Source: WJLY01 sp964562405 (GTDB lineage: Bacteria > Joyebacterota > Joyebacteria > Joyebacterales > Joyebacteraceae). Taken from it: a stretch of 42,834 nt of DNA. Shown piece after piece: positions 7,944 to 16,185 of this stretch. The notes under the pieces are model-generated. The model was given only the letters and a program-made list of their open reading frames with translations. It did no database searches and was not told the DNA's origin. The position numbers and the translations under genes are program-made. The stretch spans positions 1 through 42,834 of the forward strand of contig CAZLTC010000019.1 in NCBI GenBank assembly GCA_964562405.1. Direction: 5' to 3'. How positions within the stretch are numbered: position 1 is the stretch's first letter; each line of letters starts with the position of its first letter.

Positions 7944-9215
7944 CTACCCGGCGAGACCAACGCCGGAGATCACAGCGGCCACCGAGAGCGGCAAGAGCAG
8001 GTTGTCGTAGGCCCCCACGGGCAGCGACTCCACCAGTGTCGCGACGGCGCCCACCAGTATCGCCCATGGCAACGGGACATAGAAGATAGCAATTATCACG
8101 CCGACTGCGAAGAGCGAAAGGGACCCAAGCATGGTCTTTCCCGGATTGTGCGGCAGCACCGTCTGGCCAAATGCACGCCCCACGAGGCTCGCCGCGGTGT
8201 CTCCGGCGGCCAGAATGAGCACACCCGCCGCCGCCGCCTTCGGGGGAAAGACGAGAAGCGTCAGCCATATCCCGACCCCGAACAAGAGAGGCCCCATGGC
8301 CACGCCCCTTGCCTCGGCCGGACGCATGGCCCTCCACGTGACGGCGGACACGAACGGCGCCGCCGTCCCCCACAGCCTCGCCAACTCTGACCCGAGAAAG
8401 AGCAGCGTGACGCCGCCGACCAACCAGAGCGTGAAGGGGAGCGACCACGCCGCCAGCAGTGGGACGACAACGGCGCAGATGTGCACTCCCTTTCTGAAGA
8501 TCTCGTGGCGCACCGACAGCCACTGCGGCGTTATGCCGACGCGGTAGCCCTCGGGAAAGAACTCGAGTATCTCCATCAGGTTGCGCGTGTGCAGAATGAA
8601 GCTCGCGGTTCGGAGGATCGGAAACTCGGGGTTGACCCCGATGCTCCTCCAGGCCGCCTCCACGATGTCGACGTTGCTCCTGTCGTCCACGACGACCGTC
8701 GTGTCCGTCCACCCGAAACCCAGATCATCGATCATGCTCTCGAGCGCGTCCCTCTTCCCGGCACAGGAGTGACGATCACCGAGGAGCCGGCCAGTCAGGC
8801 GGCCGTCCTCCGTCTCGAGGAGGATGCCGGATGCGCGATCGGCGCCCATCCTGGCCGCGATCCTCTCGACGACCTGCTGGGGCACTCCAGCGCTCACGAG
8901 CACGACGGCGTAGCCGTCCGCGCGCAGGTCCGCGCAGATGCCTTCGGCGCCGGCCACGAGAACGAGTGAGTCTCCGATGCTTTCGAGCTCGGCCAGCGAC
9001 ATCCCCCTCTGAAGTCGGTAGGCGCACTCGACAGCCGAGCGTACGCCCAGCAGACCGATCTTGAGGAGGAACCCAAGCCACAGGCTGCGGAGCCACACGA
9101 CCGGGCCGCGCCGTCTCGCCACGTGTGACAGGAAGACGTCACGCAGGAGCACGCCGTCGACGTCGAAGGCCACGACCCCGTGAGACGCGCGGGGCGCCCC
9201 CTCAGCTGGTCCCAC
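7944..9215 (-). CDS. Fused HAD phosphatase and CTP-dependent lipid kinase (dolichol/phytol kinase-like) membrane protein
   Basis: A 423-residue two-domain protein. Residues about 13-205 form a HAD-IB (SerB-like) phosphatase: nucleophile motif FDVDGVLL (D18, D20), motif II LVSAGVP, a Lys in AGKRDAL and motif IV VVVDDRSNVD. Residues about 225-423 are a multi-pass membrane domain like the phosphatidate cytidylyltransferase/Sec59/VTE5 group, starting RKGVHI and carrying AAGDTAASLVGRAFG and GKTMLGS, the CTP-kinase signature. A HAD-like phosphatase fused to a polyprenol, phytol or diacylglycerol kinase suggests balanced phosphorylation of a membrane lipid. GTG 9215 has GGGAGGT upstream and overlaps the preceding small gene by 14 bases. 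The substrate is unknown. Confidence 0.8.
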   Translation of the reverse strand: MGPAEGAPRASHGVVAFDVDGVLLRDVFLSHVARRRGPVVWLRSLWLGFLLKIGLLGVRSAVECAYRLQRGMSLAELESIGDSLVLVAGAEGICADLRADGYAVVLVSAGVPQQVVERIAARMGADRASGILLETEDGRLTGRLLGDRHSCAGKRDALESMIDDLGFGWTDTTVVVDDRSNVDIVEAAWRSIGVNPEFPILRTASFILHTRNLMEILEFFPEGYRVGITPQWLSVRHEIFRKGVHICAVVVPLLAAWSLPFTLWLVGGVTLLFLGSELARLWGTAAPFVSAVTWRAMRPAEARGVAMGPLLFGVGIWLTLLVFPPKAAAAGVLILAAGDTAASLVGRAFGQTVLPHNPGKTMLGSLSLFAVGVIIAIFYVPLPWAILVGAVATLVESLPVGAYDNLLLPLSVAAVISGVGLAG

Positions 9216-9438
9216 GAGACCTCCCGAAGAGGGTGACGAAGCCTCTCACGGCCATCCAGCAGGCCAATCCGATCATCACTGCGGTAAAGAAGGTGAACTT
9301 GCCACCGTACTTCGGTGGGATGAGCTCCGCGAAGCGAAGGGCGCCCACGACAAGCATCGCAGCGAGTGCCAGATTCGCGCAGCCCACCACTATGCGGTAG
9401 ACCGTTCTCTCCCGATCCCTTGTGTCGCCACGCCGCAC
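9202..9438 (-). CDS. Small two-helix membrane protein, unknown function
   Basis: A 78-residue protein with a charged N terminus and two predicted membrane helices (about 17-37, IVVGCANLALAAMLVVGALR, and about 48-68). It starts with GTG at 9438, 18 bases after the M28 peptidase stop, with only a loosely placed GGGGAG upstream. Its 3' end overlaps the HAD/lipid-kinase gene by 14 bases, so the two are probably translationally coupled and it may assist that membrane enzyme. I do not recognise a family. Confidence 0.6.
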   Translation of the reverse strand: MRRGDTRDRERTVYRIVVGCANLALAAMLVVGALRFAELIPPKYGGKFTFFTAVMIGLACWMAVRGFVTLFGRSRGTS

Positions 9439-9456
9439 GCTGCCGCTCGCTCCCCG

Positions 9457-11568
9457 CTAGCGGACGACCGCGAACCTGCCGCTCACCTCGTCGGCCGGCT
9501 CGGACGCGCCCTCCGCGTAGATGCTGAGGCGATAGATGTAGACACCGCTCGCGAGCCCGGCGGCCGGTCCCTCGAACTCCTCGGAGAGAACGGTGTTCCA
9601 GCCCGCCGATATGCCGATCTCGTCACCGGGATTGCCCTCGCCAAGTCCCCGCTGGAAGGTGCCCAGCTCCTGTCCGGTGATGTCGAACAGCCTTATCCTC
9701 ACCGCGGCGCCTTCCTTCGACAGCTCGTAGCGGAAGGCAGGGTCACCGGAGGCGCCGGAGGGGTTGGGGTAGACGTAGTGGTTCATCACGAAGAGGTTCT
9801 CGGGGTCGTTGACCCGGACCTCGAAGACCGCCTCGTTGTCGGTCGTCGTCAGTTCCTCGACGCCATCGGCCTCGACCACCGCAGTGAACTCGTGGAGGCC
9901 CAGGTCGGCCTCGCCCGGAAGCCAGGTGAACCTGTGGTAGAACACCTCTCCCCCGCCCATCGTCCGTGACACGGCGTACGTCTCCAGGAGCTCGCCGGTC
10001 TCCGGGTCGCCGTCGTAGACCTTGAGCGTCATGTCAACGGACTCATCGGGCCCGAACGCGTGGACCTTAACGTCGCAATGCACAATGTCGCCGACGTCGG
10101 GACGGGGCGGATCCGACGACAGGTCCTCCGGGAAGACCGCGAGATTGAAGGTGCCGTCCGTCTCCGCGAGCCGCGCCACGCTGCCGGCCACGGCTCGCCC
10201 CACGCCGTCGAACTGCGACGGCGTGATATTGCCCAGCGTGTCGCCGGTCGTGTGGTAGTACGGATTGCGGTCTCTCGGGTTCCAGTGTTCTATCGCAATG
10301 ATGCCGTCGTAGCCCTTGAACCAGAAGCTGCCGTGGTCGCTATACGCGAGCGCCCTGTCTATGCGGCTGATGTGGAAGTCGTCGAACTGCTCCGGGTAGA
10401 GCCCGGCCGTGTCGACGATCCAGTCGGCCAGCCACTTGCTCCCGGTGTTGGTGACTATGTGGCACGTGTCGGGGGCGCTGCTCTCGGGCTTGTAGGCGAT
10501 CATGTCGACGTTCAGGACTCCGTAGATAGTGTCACCCTCGGCCGCGACCGAGTCGGCGTAGGCCCGGCTCCCGAGCAGACCCAGCTCCTCCCCGCTCCAC
10601 AGTATGAACCGCACGTCGAAGGGGAACGAGAGTCCCGAGAGCACGCGGGCAGCCTCGAGCACGACGGCGACGCCGGTCGCGTTGTCGTCGGCTCCCGGGG
10701 CGGGATTGTCGCACCACCACATCGTCTCGCCGGGGAACGAGTGCGACGCTATGGCGTCGTAGTGCGCGCAGACGATGTAGTAGCCTTGCAGGCGGCCCGA
10801 GCCCGGCAGCGTGCCGACTATGTTGTCGGCGGGATAGCTGACCACGAGCGTGTCCTCGTCGCACGAGTAGCCCAGCACGTGGAAGCGCTGCGAGTCGACG
10901 ACCGCGCCGGCAGGCAGGTACGACTCGAGCTTGTCCACGATGTAGGACTTGCCCTCGGTGAGACACTCGTCCCGCAGCACGTAGCGGCTCCTGAGCGAGC
11001 CGTTCTGATACTCGCTCAGCCGCTTGACGTAAGCCATGAGCGAGTCTACAGACACCGACGACATGACATCCTCGACGACGCCTCGCACCGCAAGCTCGCT
11101 CTCGGGCGTTCTCGACGCCACGACCGCGGGCGGCGCGTCGTCGAACCAACCCGCTACGTCTATCGAGGCGGGAAGTTCATGGACGTGGAAGCAGGCGCTC
11201 CTGAGCGCGGCGAGTCTCTCGTCTCGCACCGCCATCAGCACCGCGCCGCCGCTCTCGGCGTAGAGCACTCGTCCGTACGGCGAGAGGGCGGTGGCGGAGC
11301 TGGCCGGATAGCACGCATACAGATGCTCACCCGACTCCGGAGCCGCCAGACGTTCCGCGTGCAGGTCCGAGAGCACCCTCGGGGCGCCGTCGCCGTCCCA
11401 TTCGACCAGCGCCACGCCGTCACCGATGTGCCGAACGCGCGCGCCCGACGTCTCGAGCGACTTGAGCGCACCTCCGTCGTCGAAGCGCACCGAGTATATG
11501 TCCGCGGCCCAGGCAGGGAGTGCCATGAGGATGAGAGCGGCTGCGGCGGCAGTTGACCATCGTCTCAC
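9457..11568 (-). CDS. Secreted M28-family zinc metallopeptidase with C-terminal sorting-like domain
   Basis: A 703-residue exported aminopeptidase-like enzyme. The start chosen is GTG 11568, behind AAGGAGGG, because it gives a clean signal peptide (MRRWSTAAAAALILMALPAWA). The frame stays open to 11649, next to tRNA-Arg. The M28 di-zinc ligands are all visible: His269 (CAHYD), Asp294 (PGADDNATG), Glu327/328 (SGEELG), Asp355 (NVDMIAY) and His439 (YYHTTGD). After the catalytic domain come a beta-rich Ig-like region and a terminal domain starting YVYPNPSG, with a VYIYRL-type ending as in FlgD-like or type IX sorting tails. It probably degrades peptides outside the cell or at its surface; the peptide specificity is unknown. 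Confidence 0.88.
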   Translation of the reverse strand: MRRWSTAAAAALILMALPAWAADIYSVRFDDGGALKSLETSGARVRHIGDGVALVEWDGDGAPRVLSDLHAERLAAPESGEHLYACYPASSATALSPYGRVLYAESGGAVLMAVRDERLAALRSACFHVHELPASIDVAGWFDDAPPAVVASRTPESELAVRGVVEDVMSSVSVDSLMAYVKRLSEYQNGSLRSRYVLRDECLTEGKSYIVDKLESYLPAGAVVDSQRFHVLGYSCDEDTLVVSYPADNIVGTLPGSGRLQGYYIVCAHYDAIASHSFPGETMWWCDNPAPGADDNATGVAVVLEAARVLSGLSFPFDVRFILWSGEELGLLGSRAYADSVAAEGDTIYGVLNVDMIAYKPESSAPDTCHIVTNTGSKWLADWIVDTAGLYPEQFDDFHISRIDRALAYSDHGSFWFKGYDGIIAIEHWNPRDRNPYYHTTGDTLGNITPSQFDGVGRAVAGSVARLAETDGTFNLAVFPEDLSSDPPRPDVGDIVHCDVKVHAFGPDESVDMTLKVYDGDPETGELLETYAVSRTMGGGEVFYHRFTWLPGEADLGLHEFTAVVEADGVEELTTTDNEAVFEVRVNDPENLFVMNHYVYPNPSGASGDPAFRYELSKEGAAVRIRLFDITGQELGTFQRGLGEGNPGDEIGISAGWNTVLSEEFEGPAAGLASGVYIYRLSIYAEGASEPADEVSGRFAVVR

Positions 11569-11617
11569 GACTCGGCCCTCCTTGCCGGGTCCTGCCCGGC
11601 GCATCCCCGTATTCGCG

Positions 11618-11645
11618 CGGGCCGGCGACCCACGCCGCCGGCCCG
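11618..11645 (-). terminator. Perfect 10-bp hairpin just after tRNA-Arg
   Basis: Arms 11618-11627 and 11636-11645 (CGGGCCGGCG / CGCCGGCCCG) pair perfectly around an 8-base loop, beginning 8 bases beyond the tRNA CCA. There is no T-tract. It may protect or delimit the 3' end of the tRNA, or act as a weak terminator before the M28 gene. Confidence 0.45.
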
Positions 11646-11653
11646 ACACGAGA

Positions 11654-11730
11654 TGGTACGCCCGAGAGGATTCGAACCTCCGACCCCTGGAACCGGAATC
11701 CAGTGCTCTATCCAGCTGAGCTACGGGCGC
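11654..11730 (-). tRNA. tRNA-Arg (CCG anticodon)
   Basis: A 77-base cloverleaf with CCA encoded. The acceptor GCGCCCG pairs with CGGGCGT (first pair G-U), the anticodon stem is CTGGA/TCCAG and the loop TTCCGGT gives anticodon CCG, reading CGG. The T arm is GGAGG-TTCGAAT-CCTCT. Its first ten bases overlap the end of the DUF362 gene: the TAG of the acceptor/D-arm junction is that gene's stop codon, so the two must share a transcript or compete for it. Confidence 0.96.
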
Positions 11731-12848
11731 GTCTCCCGGATCTCCACCAGCTCGTAATCCCTCGTCCCGAGACCCAGCTCCTCGGCGTACCGGAGCTGGA
11801 CGGTCGGGTCGACGTCGTGGTGAAGGTCTCTGAACTTGTCCTCCCCCCGGCGATAGCCGGGAGAGAGCTTGCTCTCTCTTATGACCGGAGCGGCGTTCAC
11901 CAGGTCGTAGGATGCCTGGTCTATGGCGACCGGGTCAAGCGATGCCGTGACGCCGACGTCGGGAACGATCGGCGTCTTCGCCGTGCCGTAGCAGTCGCAG
12001 ACGGGGTGCACGTCGGTTATGAAATTGACGTACGCGATGCGACCCTGCTTCCTGCCGGCTATCGCTCCCAAGTATTCTACCATCTTCTTCTGGAAGATGT
12101 CAGTCGATTCGTTCCAGCGAATGGCCACGGCCCGCTCCGGGCAGACGGCTATACACTCGCCGCACCCTATGCATATGGTCTCGTCGATAAGGGCGTTCTC
12201 CTCGACGGTTATGGCCTCCACCGGGCACCATCTCGCGCAGGCGCCGCACGCGATGCACCCGTCGCCTACGTACGGCTTGGTGGTGGAGTGCTGGTCCAGC
12301 TTGCCGGCGCGCGCCGCCCCTCCCATGCCGAGGTTCTTGATCGCGCCGCCGAAACCCGACAGCTCGTGGCCCTTGAAGTGCGCGACCGACACGATCGAGT
12401 CGGCCTTCACGAGTTCGGCGCCGAACGGGGCCTCGCCTACCAGCTGGCCCGGCGCCTCCAGTCGAATCTCGCTCGTGCCGTGGAGGCCGTCCGCGATCAT
12501 CACGGGAGCATCCAGGGCCTGCAACGTGAAGCCGTGCTCGGCCGCCGTCCTGAGGTGCACGATCGAATCGCTTCGGGCGCCACGGTAGAGCGTGTTCGTG
12601 TCCGTGACGAACGGCCTGGCTCCGCGCCTCGCGTACCACGAGACGATCCTCCTGATGAGATGGGGTCGGACGTGCCCCGTCTCGCTGCTCTCCCCGAAGT
12701 GCATCTTGATGGCGGCCGTCTCGTTCTTTGCCACGACCGACCCTACACCGCTGGCCTCGAGGAGCGCCTCGAGTCCCGCCGCTATTCCGTCTCCGCCATC
12801 CGCCTTCAGGAAGTAGACCCTGCTCGTGCGTCCTCCAGCCATCGTCAT
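11721..12848 (-). CDS. DUF362 protein with two [4Fe-4S] ferredoxin motifs
   Basis: A 375-residue DUF362 protein: an N-terminal domain (KMHFGESSETGH, TDTNTLYRG, AHFKGHELSGFGGAIKNLGMG) followed by a bacterial ferredoxin insert at about 198-245. The cysteine sets CIACGACARWCP and CIGCGECIAVCP bind two [4Fe-4S] clusters. A C-terminal DUF362 part (VCDCYG, DPVAIDQASYDLV) follows. Such proteins are usually called iron-sulfur oxidoreductases of unknown reaction. The ATG at 12848 overlaps the pgsA stop (ATGA); a second ATG at 12842 is better spaced from GGGGGAG. The stop codon lies inside the downstream tRNA-Arg, an unusual arrangement. Confidence 0.88.
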   Translation of the reverse strand: MTMAGGRTSRVYFLKADGGDGIAAGLEALLEASGVGSVVAKNETAAIKMHFGESSETGHVRPHLIRRIVSWYARRGARPFVTDTNTLYRGARSDSIVHLRTAAEHGFTLQALDAPVMIADGLHGTSEIRLEAPGQLVGEAPFGAELVKADSIVSVAHFKGHELSGFGGAIKNLGMGGAARAGKLDQHSTTKPYVGDGCIACGACARWCPVEAITVEENALIDETICIGCGECIAVCPERAVAIRWNESTDIFQKKMVEYLGAIAGRKQGRIAYVNFITDVHPVCDCYGTAKTPIVPDVGVTASLDPVAIDQASYDLVNAAPVIRESKLSPGYRRGEDKFRDLHHDVDPTVQLRYAEELGLGTRDYELVEIRETRP

Positions 12849-13423
12849 CGCTCCCCCGCGCCGTGCTCGCCCCGGGCGGAGCCGAGAGCCCGCGCGGCGT
12901 CCCTTGCATAAGATACGGACGATATCACGACGAAACCCACGACCAGGACCAGGAGCGGTCCCTCCACCGCGGACACGTCGGCCGCGTATGCGATCGCGGT
13001 GGCGGCCAGCACGACGAACGTTGCCTTCCCGAACGCGTTTGACGGAGGCACGCCGCCCAGCCTACGCGCGATCGCGAGAGCCGCACCAGCGATGGCAAGG
13101 TCACGCCCGACGACGAGCCCCGCCACCCACCACGGAAACTCGCCACGGACCGCCAGCAGAAGCAGAACCGAGTCGACCGCGACCTTGTCAGCGAGCGGGT
13201 CGAGCACCTTGCCGAGTTCAGTCACCCGGCCCGTGGCGCGCGCGACGTACCCGTCGAGCCCGTCCGTGACCGCCATCGCCGCGAGCACGACCACGGCCCC
13301 CACCCGGTTACCCGACGCCAGGAGCGCCAGCGCCACGGGCACGAGCGCCAGTCTCAGGAGCGACAGCAGGTTGGGCGGCGCGCCCAGATCGGCGAGCTTC
13401 GCGCGAGGGGTCGCACCGCTCAT
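12845..13423 (-). CDS. pgsA: CDP-diacylglycerol-glycerol-3-phosphate 3-phosphatidyltransferase
   Basis: A 192-residue inner-membrane enzyme that makes phosphatidylglycerol phosphate from CDP-diacylglycerol and glycerol 3-phosphate. It has several hydrophobic helices and the full CDP-alcohol phosphotransferase signature D-x2-DG-x2-AR-x8-G-x3-D-x3-D: Asp54, Asp57-Gly58, Ala61-Arg62, Gly71, Asp75 and Asp79. An N-terminal PPNLLSLLRL is typical of PgsA. The start is ATG 13423, which overlaps the nadK stop (ATGA) and follows GAGGGA, rather than the in-frame codon at 13447. It overlaps the DUF362 gene by 4 bases. Another CDP-alcohol acceptor is possible. Confidence 0.85.
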   Translation of the reverse strand: MSGATPRAKLADLGAPPNLLSLLRLALVPVALALLASGNRVGAVVVLAAMAVTDGLDGYVARATGRVTELGKVLDPLADKVAVDSVLLLLAVRGEFPWWVAGLVVGRDLAIAGAALAIARRLGGVPPSNAFGKATFVVLAATAIAYAADVSAVEGPLLVLVVGFVVISSVSYARDAARALGSARGEHGAGER

Positions 13424-14286
13424 CTGTCCCTCACCCGGCCCGCCCACCGCATCTTGCGGCTCAGGATCTCGTAGTACGAATAGTCGGCGACGTCCACCAG
13501 ATGCGTCCGCGCCGAGGCGCGCCCGACCACGACCGTGTCGCCCTGTCGGAGTCCGAACGCCTTTGTCCCGTCGGTCGTGGCGAGAGCCCGGTCATCGCAC
13601 GAGATCATCTCTATCTCGAAGACCGCCTCCGGCTCGACCACCAGGGGTCTGATCGACAGCGTGTGCGGACAGAGCGGCGTCATGACGATGGCCTCGACCG
13701 CCGGCGTCACGATGGGTCCGCCCGCCGAGAGCGCGTGCGCCGTCGAGCCGGTCGGCGTTGCGAGCACCAGGCCGTCGGCAGCGTATCTCGTCACGACCTG
13801 GCCTCCGACCCTCGCCTCGAACGAGAGCATCCTCGACTCGGCGCCCTTCGTTATCACGACGTCGTTGAGCGCGAGGTACTCCGTCTCGTCGCCCTTGAGA
13901 CGCGCGCTCAACATCATCCTCTCGGTGACGGGGAGCGACCCCGGATCGAGCGAGTCCAGAATGCTGGGAAGCTCCTCGCGCGGGATCTGCGTGAGAAAAC
14001 CCAGGCTCCCCATGTTGACACCGATGATCGGGGTTCTCTTGCCCAGCTCCGCCACCCGCCTTGCGGTGTGCAGCAGCGTGCCGTCGCCGCCCAGCGCGAA
14101 GATGAGGTCCGCATCACGCTCGATCGATCCGGGACCACCCCTTCTGGCTTCGCCGAGGGCATCCTTGGGACATTCGTCGTCGACGACGACGTCGAGGCCG
14201 AACTTGAGGGCCCAGGACCGGACCAACTCGATCGCCTCGGCCAGGCCGCTCTTGGCCGGGTTCGCCGCGATGCCCACCGTCTTCAT
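13420..14286 (-). CDS. nadK: NAD kinase
   Basis: A 288-residue ATP-dependent NAD kinase producing NADP+. The diagnostic GGDGT lies at residues 66-70 (FALGGDGTLLHTAR). The second signature reads ATPTGSTAHALSAGGPIV, matching the family's TPTGSTAYxLSAGGP except for a His at the usual Tyr position. NMGSLGFLTQ is present. Length is normal. The ATG overlaps the dxs stop (ATGA at 14286-14283). It is one of a chain of translationally coupled genes from xseA to DUF362. Confidence 0.95.
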   Translation of the reverse strand: MKTVGIAANPAKSGLAEAIELVRSWALKFGLDVVVDDECPKDALGEARRGGPGSIERDADLIFALGGDGTLLHTARRVAELGKRTPIIGVNMGSLGFLTQIPREELPSILDSLDPGSLPVTERMMLSARLKGDETEYLALNDVVITKGAESRMLSFEARVGGQVVTRYAADGLVLATPTGSTAHALSAGGPIVTPAVEAIVMTPLCPHTLSIRPLVVEPEAVFEIEMISCDDRALATTDGTKAFGLRQGDTVVVGRASARTHLVDVADYSYYEILSRKMRWAGRVRDR

Positions 14287-16181
14287 CGCGTGTCTCCTCC
14301 CTCGCTTGCCGCGCCCGCGGAGACGAGCTTCCGCGCGAGTTCCGCGACTGACTTGACGTCCAGGCCGCAGTCCTCCAGCAGAAGGTCGCGTCCGCCGTGC
14401 GTGATGAACCTGTCAGGAACGCCCGCTATCCTGACGGCAACCCCCTCGAGACCGCTCGCCTCCAGGAGTTCGACGACCGCGGCGCCGAAGCCGCCCGCCG
14501 CCGCGTTCTCCTCTAGGGTAAGCACCCTGCGCGTTGCGCGGGCCTCGCGCAGGATCGTCTCCGCATCGAGCGGCTTGACGAACCGCGCGTTCACTACCGA
14601 CGCCTCGACCCCTTCCCCGGACAGGATCTCAGCGACGTCGAGCGCGGTTCCCACCATGGAACCTATCGCCATGATAGAGATGTCGGAACCCTCGCGAAGA
14701 AGCTCTGCGCTGCCTATCGGCACGAGCGGAGGCTCGTAGTCCATCCTGACGCCACGCCCCGCTCCGCGGGGGTAACGGATGGCAATGGGACCGTCGTCGT
14801 GGGCGGCCGCGGTTCGCACCATCGCGACGAGTTCGTTCTCGTCCTTCGGTGACGCGACGACCAGGTTGGGCACCGCCCTCAGGAACGTCAGGTCGAAGAC
14901 CCCGTGGTGGGTCGGACCGTCGTCTCCGACGAGGCCGCCTCGGTCGACCATGAACCTGACGGGCAGCTTCTGCAGACAGACGTCATGGATGATCTGGTCG
15001 TACGCCCTCTGAAGAAACGTCGAGTAGATGGCCACGAACGGCTTCATCCCGCCGGCGGCCATCCCCGCGGCAAAGGTCACGGCGTGCTGCTCGGCTATCC
15101 CCACGTCGAAGAACCGCGCCGGACACCGCTTGGCGAGATGCGACAGCCCCGTGCCGGACGGCATCGCCGCCGTGACGCCGACAATCCTCTCGTCCTCCTC
15201 CGCCAGAGTGGCCAGCGTGCGGCCGAAGGCCTCCGTGTAGGAGATCGGCTTCTGCTTCGCCGTCAGCGTGCCCGTCGTCTTGTCGAACGCACCTATCCCG
15301 TGGAACTTGGATGCGTCGTCCTCCGCGTGCGTGTAGCCCTTTCCCTTGGTCGTTACGACATGCACGAGAAGCGGACCTTCAGTGATCCTGAGCCTCTCGA
15401 ACGCCTCGATGAGCACCTCGAGGTTGTGCCCGTCGAGCGGCCCGAAGTACTTGAACCCCAGTTCCTCGAAGAGCAGGCCCGGAACGAAGACGCCTCGGAT
15501 GCCCTCGAGCGCCCTGCTGGCCAGCGAGCGCGCCCTCTCGCCTATCGCCGGGATCCTGCCGAGGATGTCCCAGACGTCGGCCTCCAGCCGCTGGTACGTC
15601 GGCGCCGACAGGAGGCGTGTCAGGTATTGGGAGAGCGCCCCCACGTTCTTCGATATCGACATCCTGTTGTCATTCAGCACCACCATCAGGTTGCGCTTGA
15701 GGTGTCCGGCCTGGTTCATACCCTCGAACGCCAGGCCGCCGGTCATCGCACCGTCTCCTATGATGGCGATCGTGCGGCTGTCCTCGCCCAGGAAGTCGCG
15801 GGCGCAGGCGAGGCCGAGCGCGGCCGATATGGACGTCGACGAGTGCCCCGTACCGAAGGCGTCGTGCGGGCTCTCCTCCCTCCGAGGAAAGCCGGCGATC
15901 CCCCCGGCCTGCCTGAGCGTGTCGAACCGCTCCCGCCTGCCCGTCAGTATCTTGTGTGCGTAGCTCTGATGGCCCACGTCCCAGATCATCTTGTCGTGAG
16001 GTGAGTCGAACACGTAGTGGAGCGCGATCGCGATCTCGACCGCCCCCAGGCTGGGAGCAAGATGCCCACCGTTCCTGGAGACGACACGGATTATCTCCTG
16101 CCTGATCTCTTCGGCAAGGACGGGCAGCTCGGCGATATCGAGCTTCTTGAGGTCGCTTGGGGAGTCGATCCTCTCCAGCAT
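14283..16181 (-). CDS. dxs: 1-deoxy-D-xylulose-5-phosphate synthase
   Basis: A 632-residue thiamine-diphosphate enzyme that condenses pyruvate and glyceraldehyde 3-phosphate in the first step of the MEP isoprenoid pathway. Visible motifs are GGHLAPSLGAVE, DVGHQSYAHKILTGR, the TPP motif GDGAMTGG through NDN, GLVGDDGPTHHG and the catalytic-Glu segment GIAEQHAVTFAAG. The open frame extends upstream to 16298, but ATG 16181 begins the conserved sequence, has AGGAG nine bases upstream and sits four bases after the ispA stop. Pairing with ispA places isoprenoid precursor supply in this operon. Confidence 0.97.
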   Translation of the reverse strand: MLERIDSPSDLKKLDIAELPVLAEEIRQEIIRVVSRNGGHLAPSLGAVEIAIALHYVFDSPHDKMIWDVGHQSYAHKILTGRRERFDTLRQAGGIAGFPRREESPHDAFGTGHSSTSISAALGLACARDFLGEDSRTIAIIGDGAMTGGLAFEGMNQAGHLKRNLMVVLNDNRMSISKNVGALSQYLTRLLSAPTYQRLEADVWDILGRIPAIGERARSLASRALEGIRGVFVPGLLFEELGFKYFGPLDGHNLEVLIEAFERLRITEGPLLVHVVTTKGKGYTHAEDDASKFHGIGAFDKTTGTLTAKQKPISYTEAFGRTLATLAEEDERIVGVTAAMPSGTGLSHLAKRCPARFFDVGIAEQHAVTFAAGMAAGGMKPFVAIYSTFLQRAYDQIIHDVCLQKLPVRFMVDRGGLVGDDGPTHHGVFDLTFLRAVPNLVVASPKDENELVAMVRTAAAHDDGPIAIRYPRGAGRGVRMDYEPPLVPIGSAELLREGSDISIMAIGSMVGTALDVAEILSGEGVEASVVNARFVKPLDAETILREARATRRVLTLEENAAAGGFGAAVVELLEASGLEGVAVRIAGVPDRFITHGGRDLLLEDCGLDVKSVAELARKLVSAGAASEGGDTR

Positions 16182-16185
16182 CTGT

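Noticed and set aside
10060..11556. Plus-strand open frame of 498 codons
   Set aside because: It is antisense to the M28 peptidase and low in complexity, with no start signal.
11605..11649. Longer M28 peptidase start at 11649 or 11604
   Set aside because: Those starts place a charged, non-signal sequence before the signal peptide and overlap the tRNA-proximal hairpin; GTG 11568 has AAGGAGGG at the right distance.
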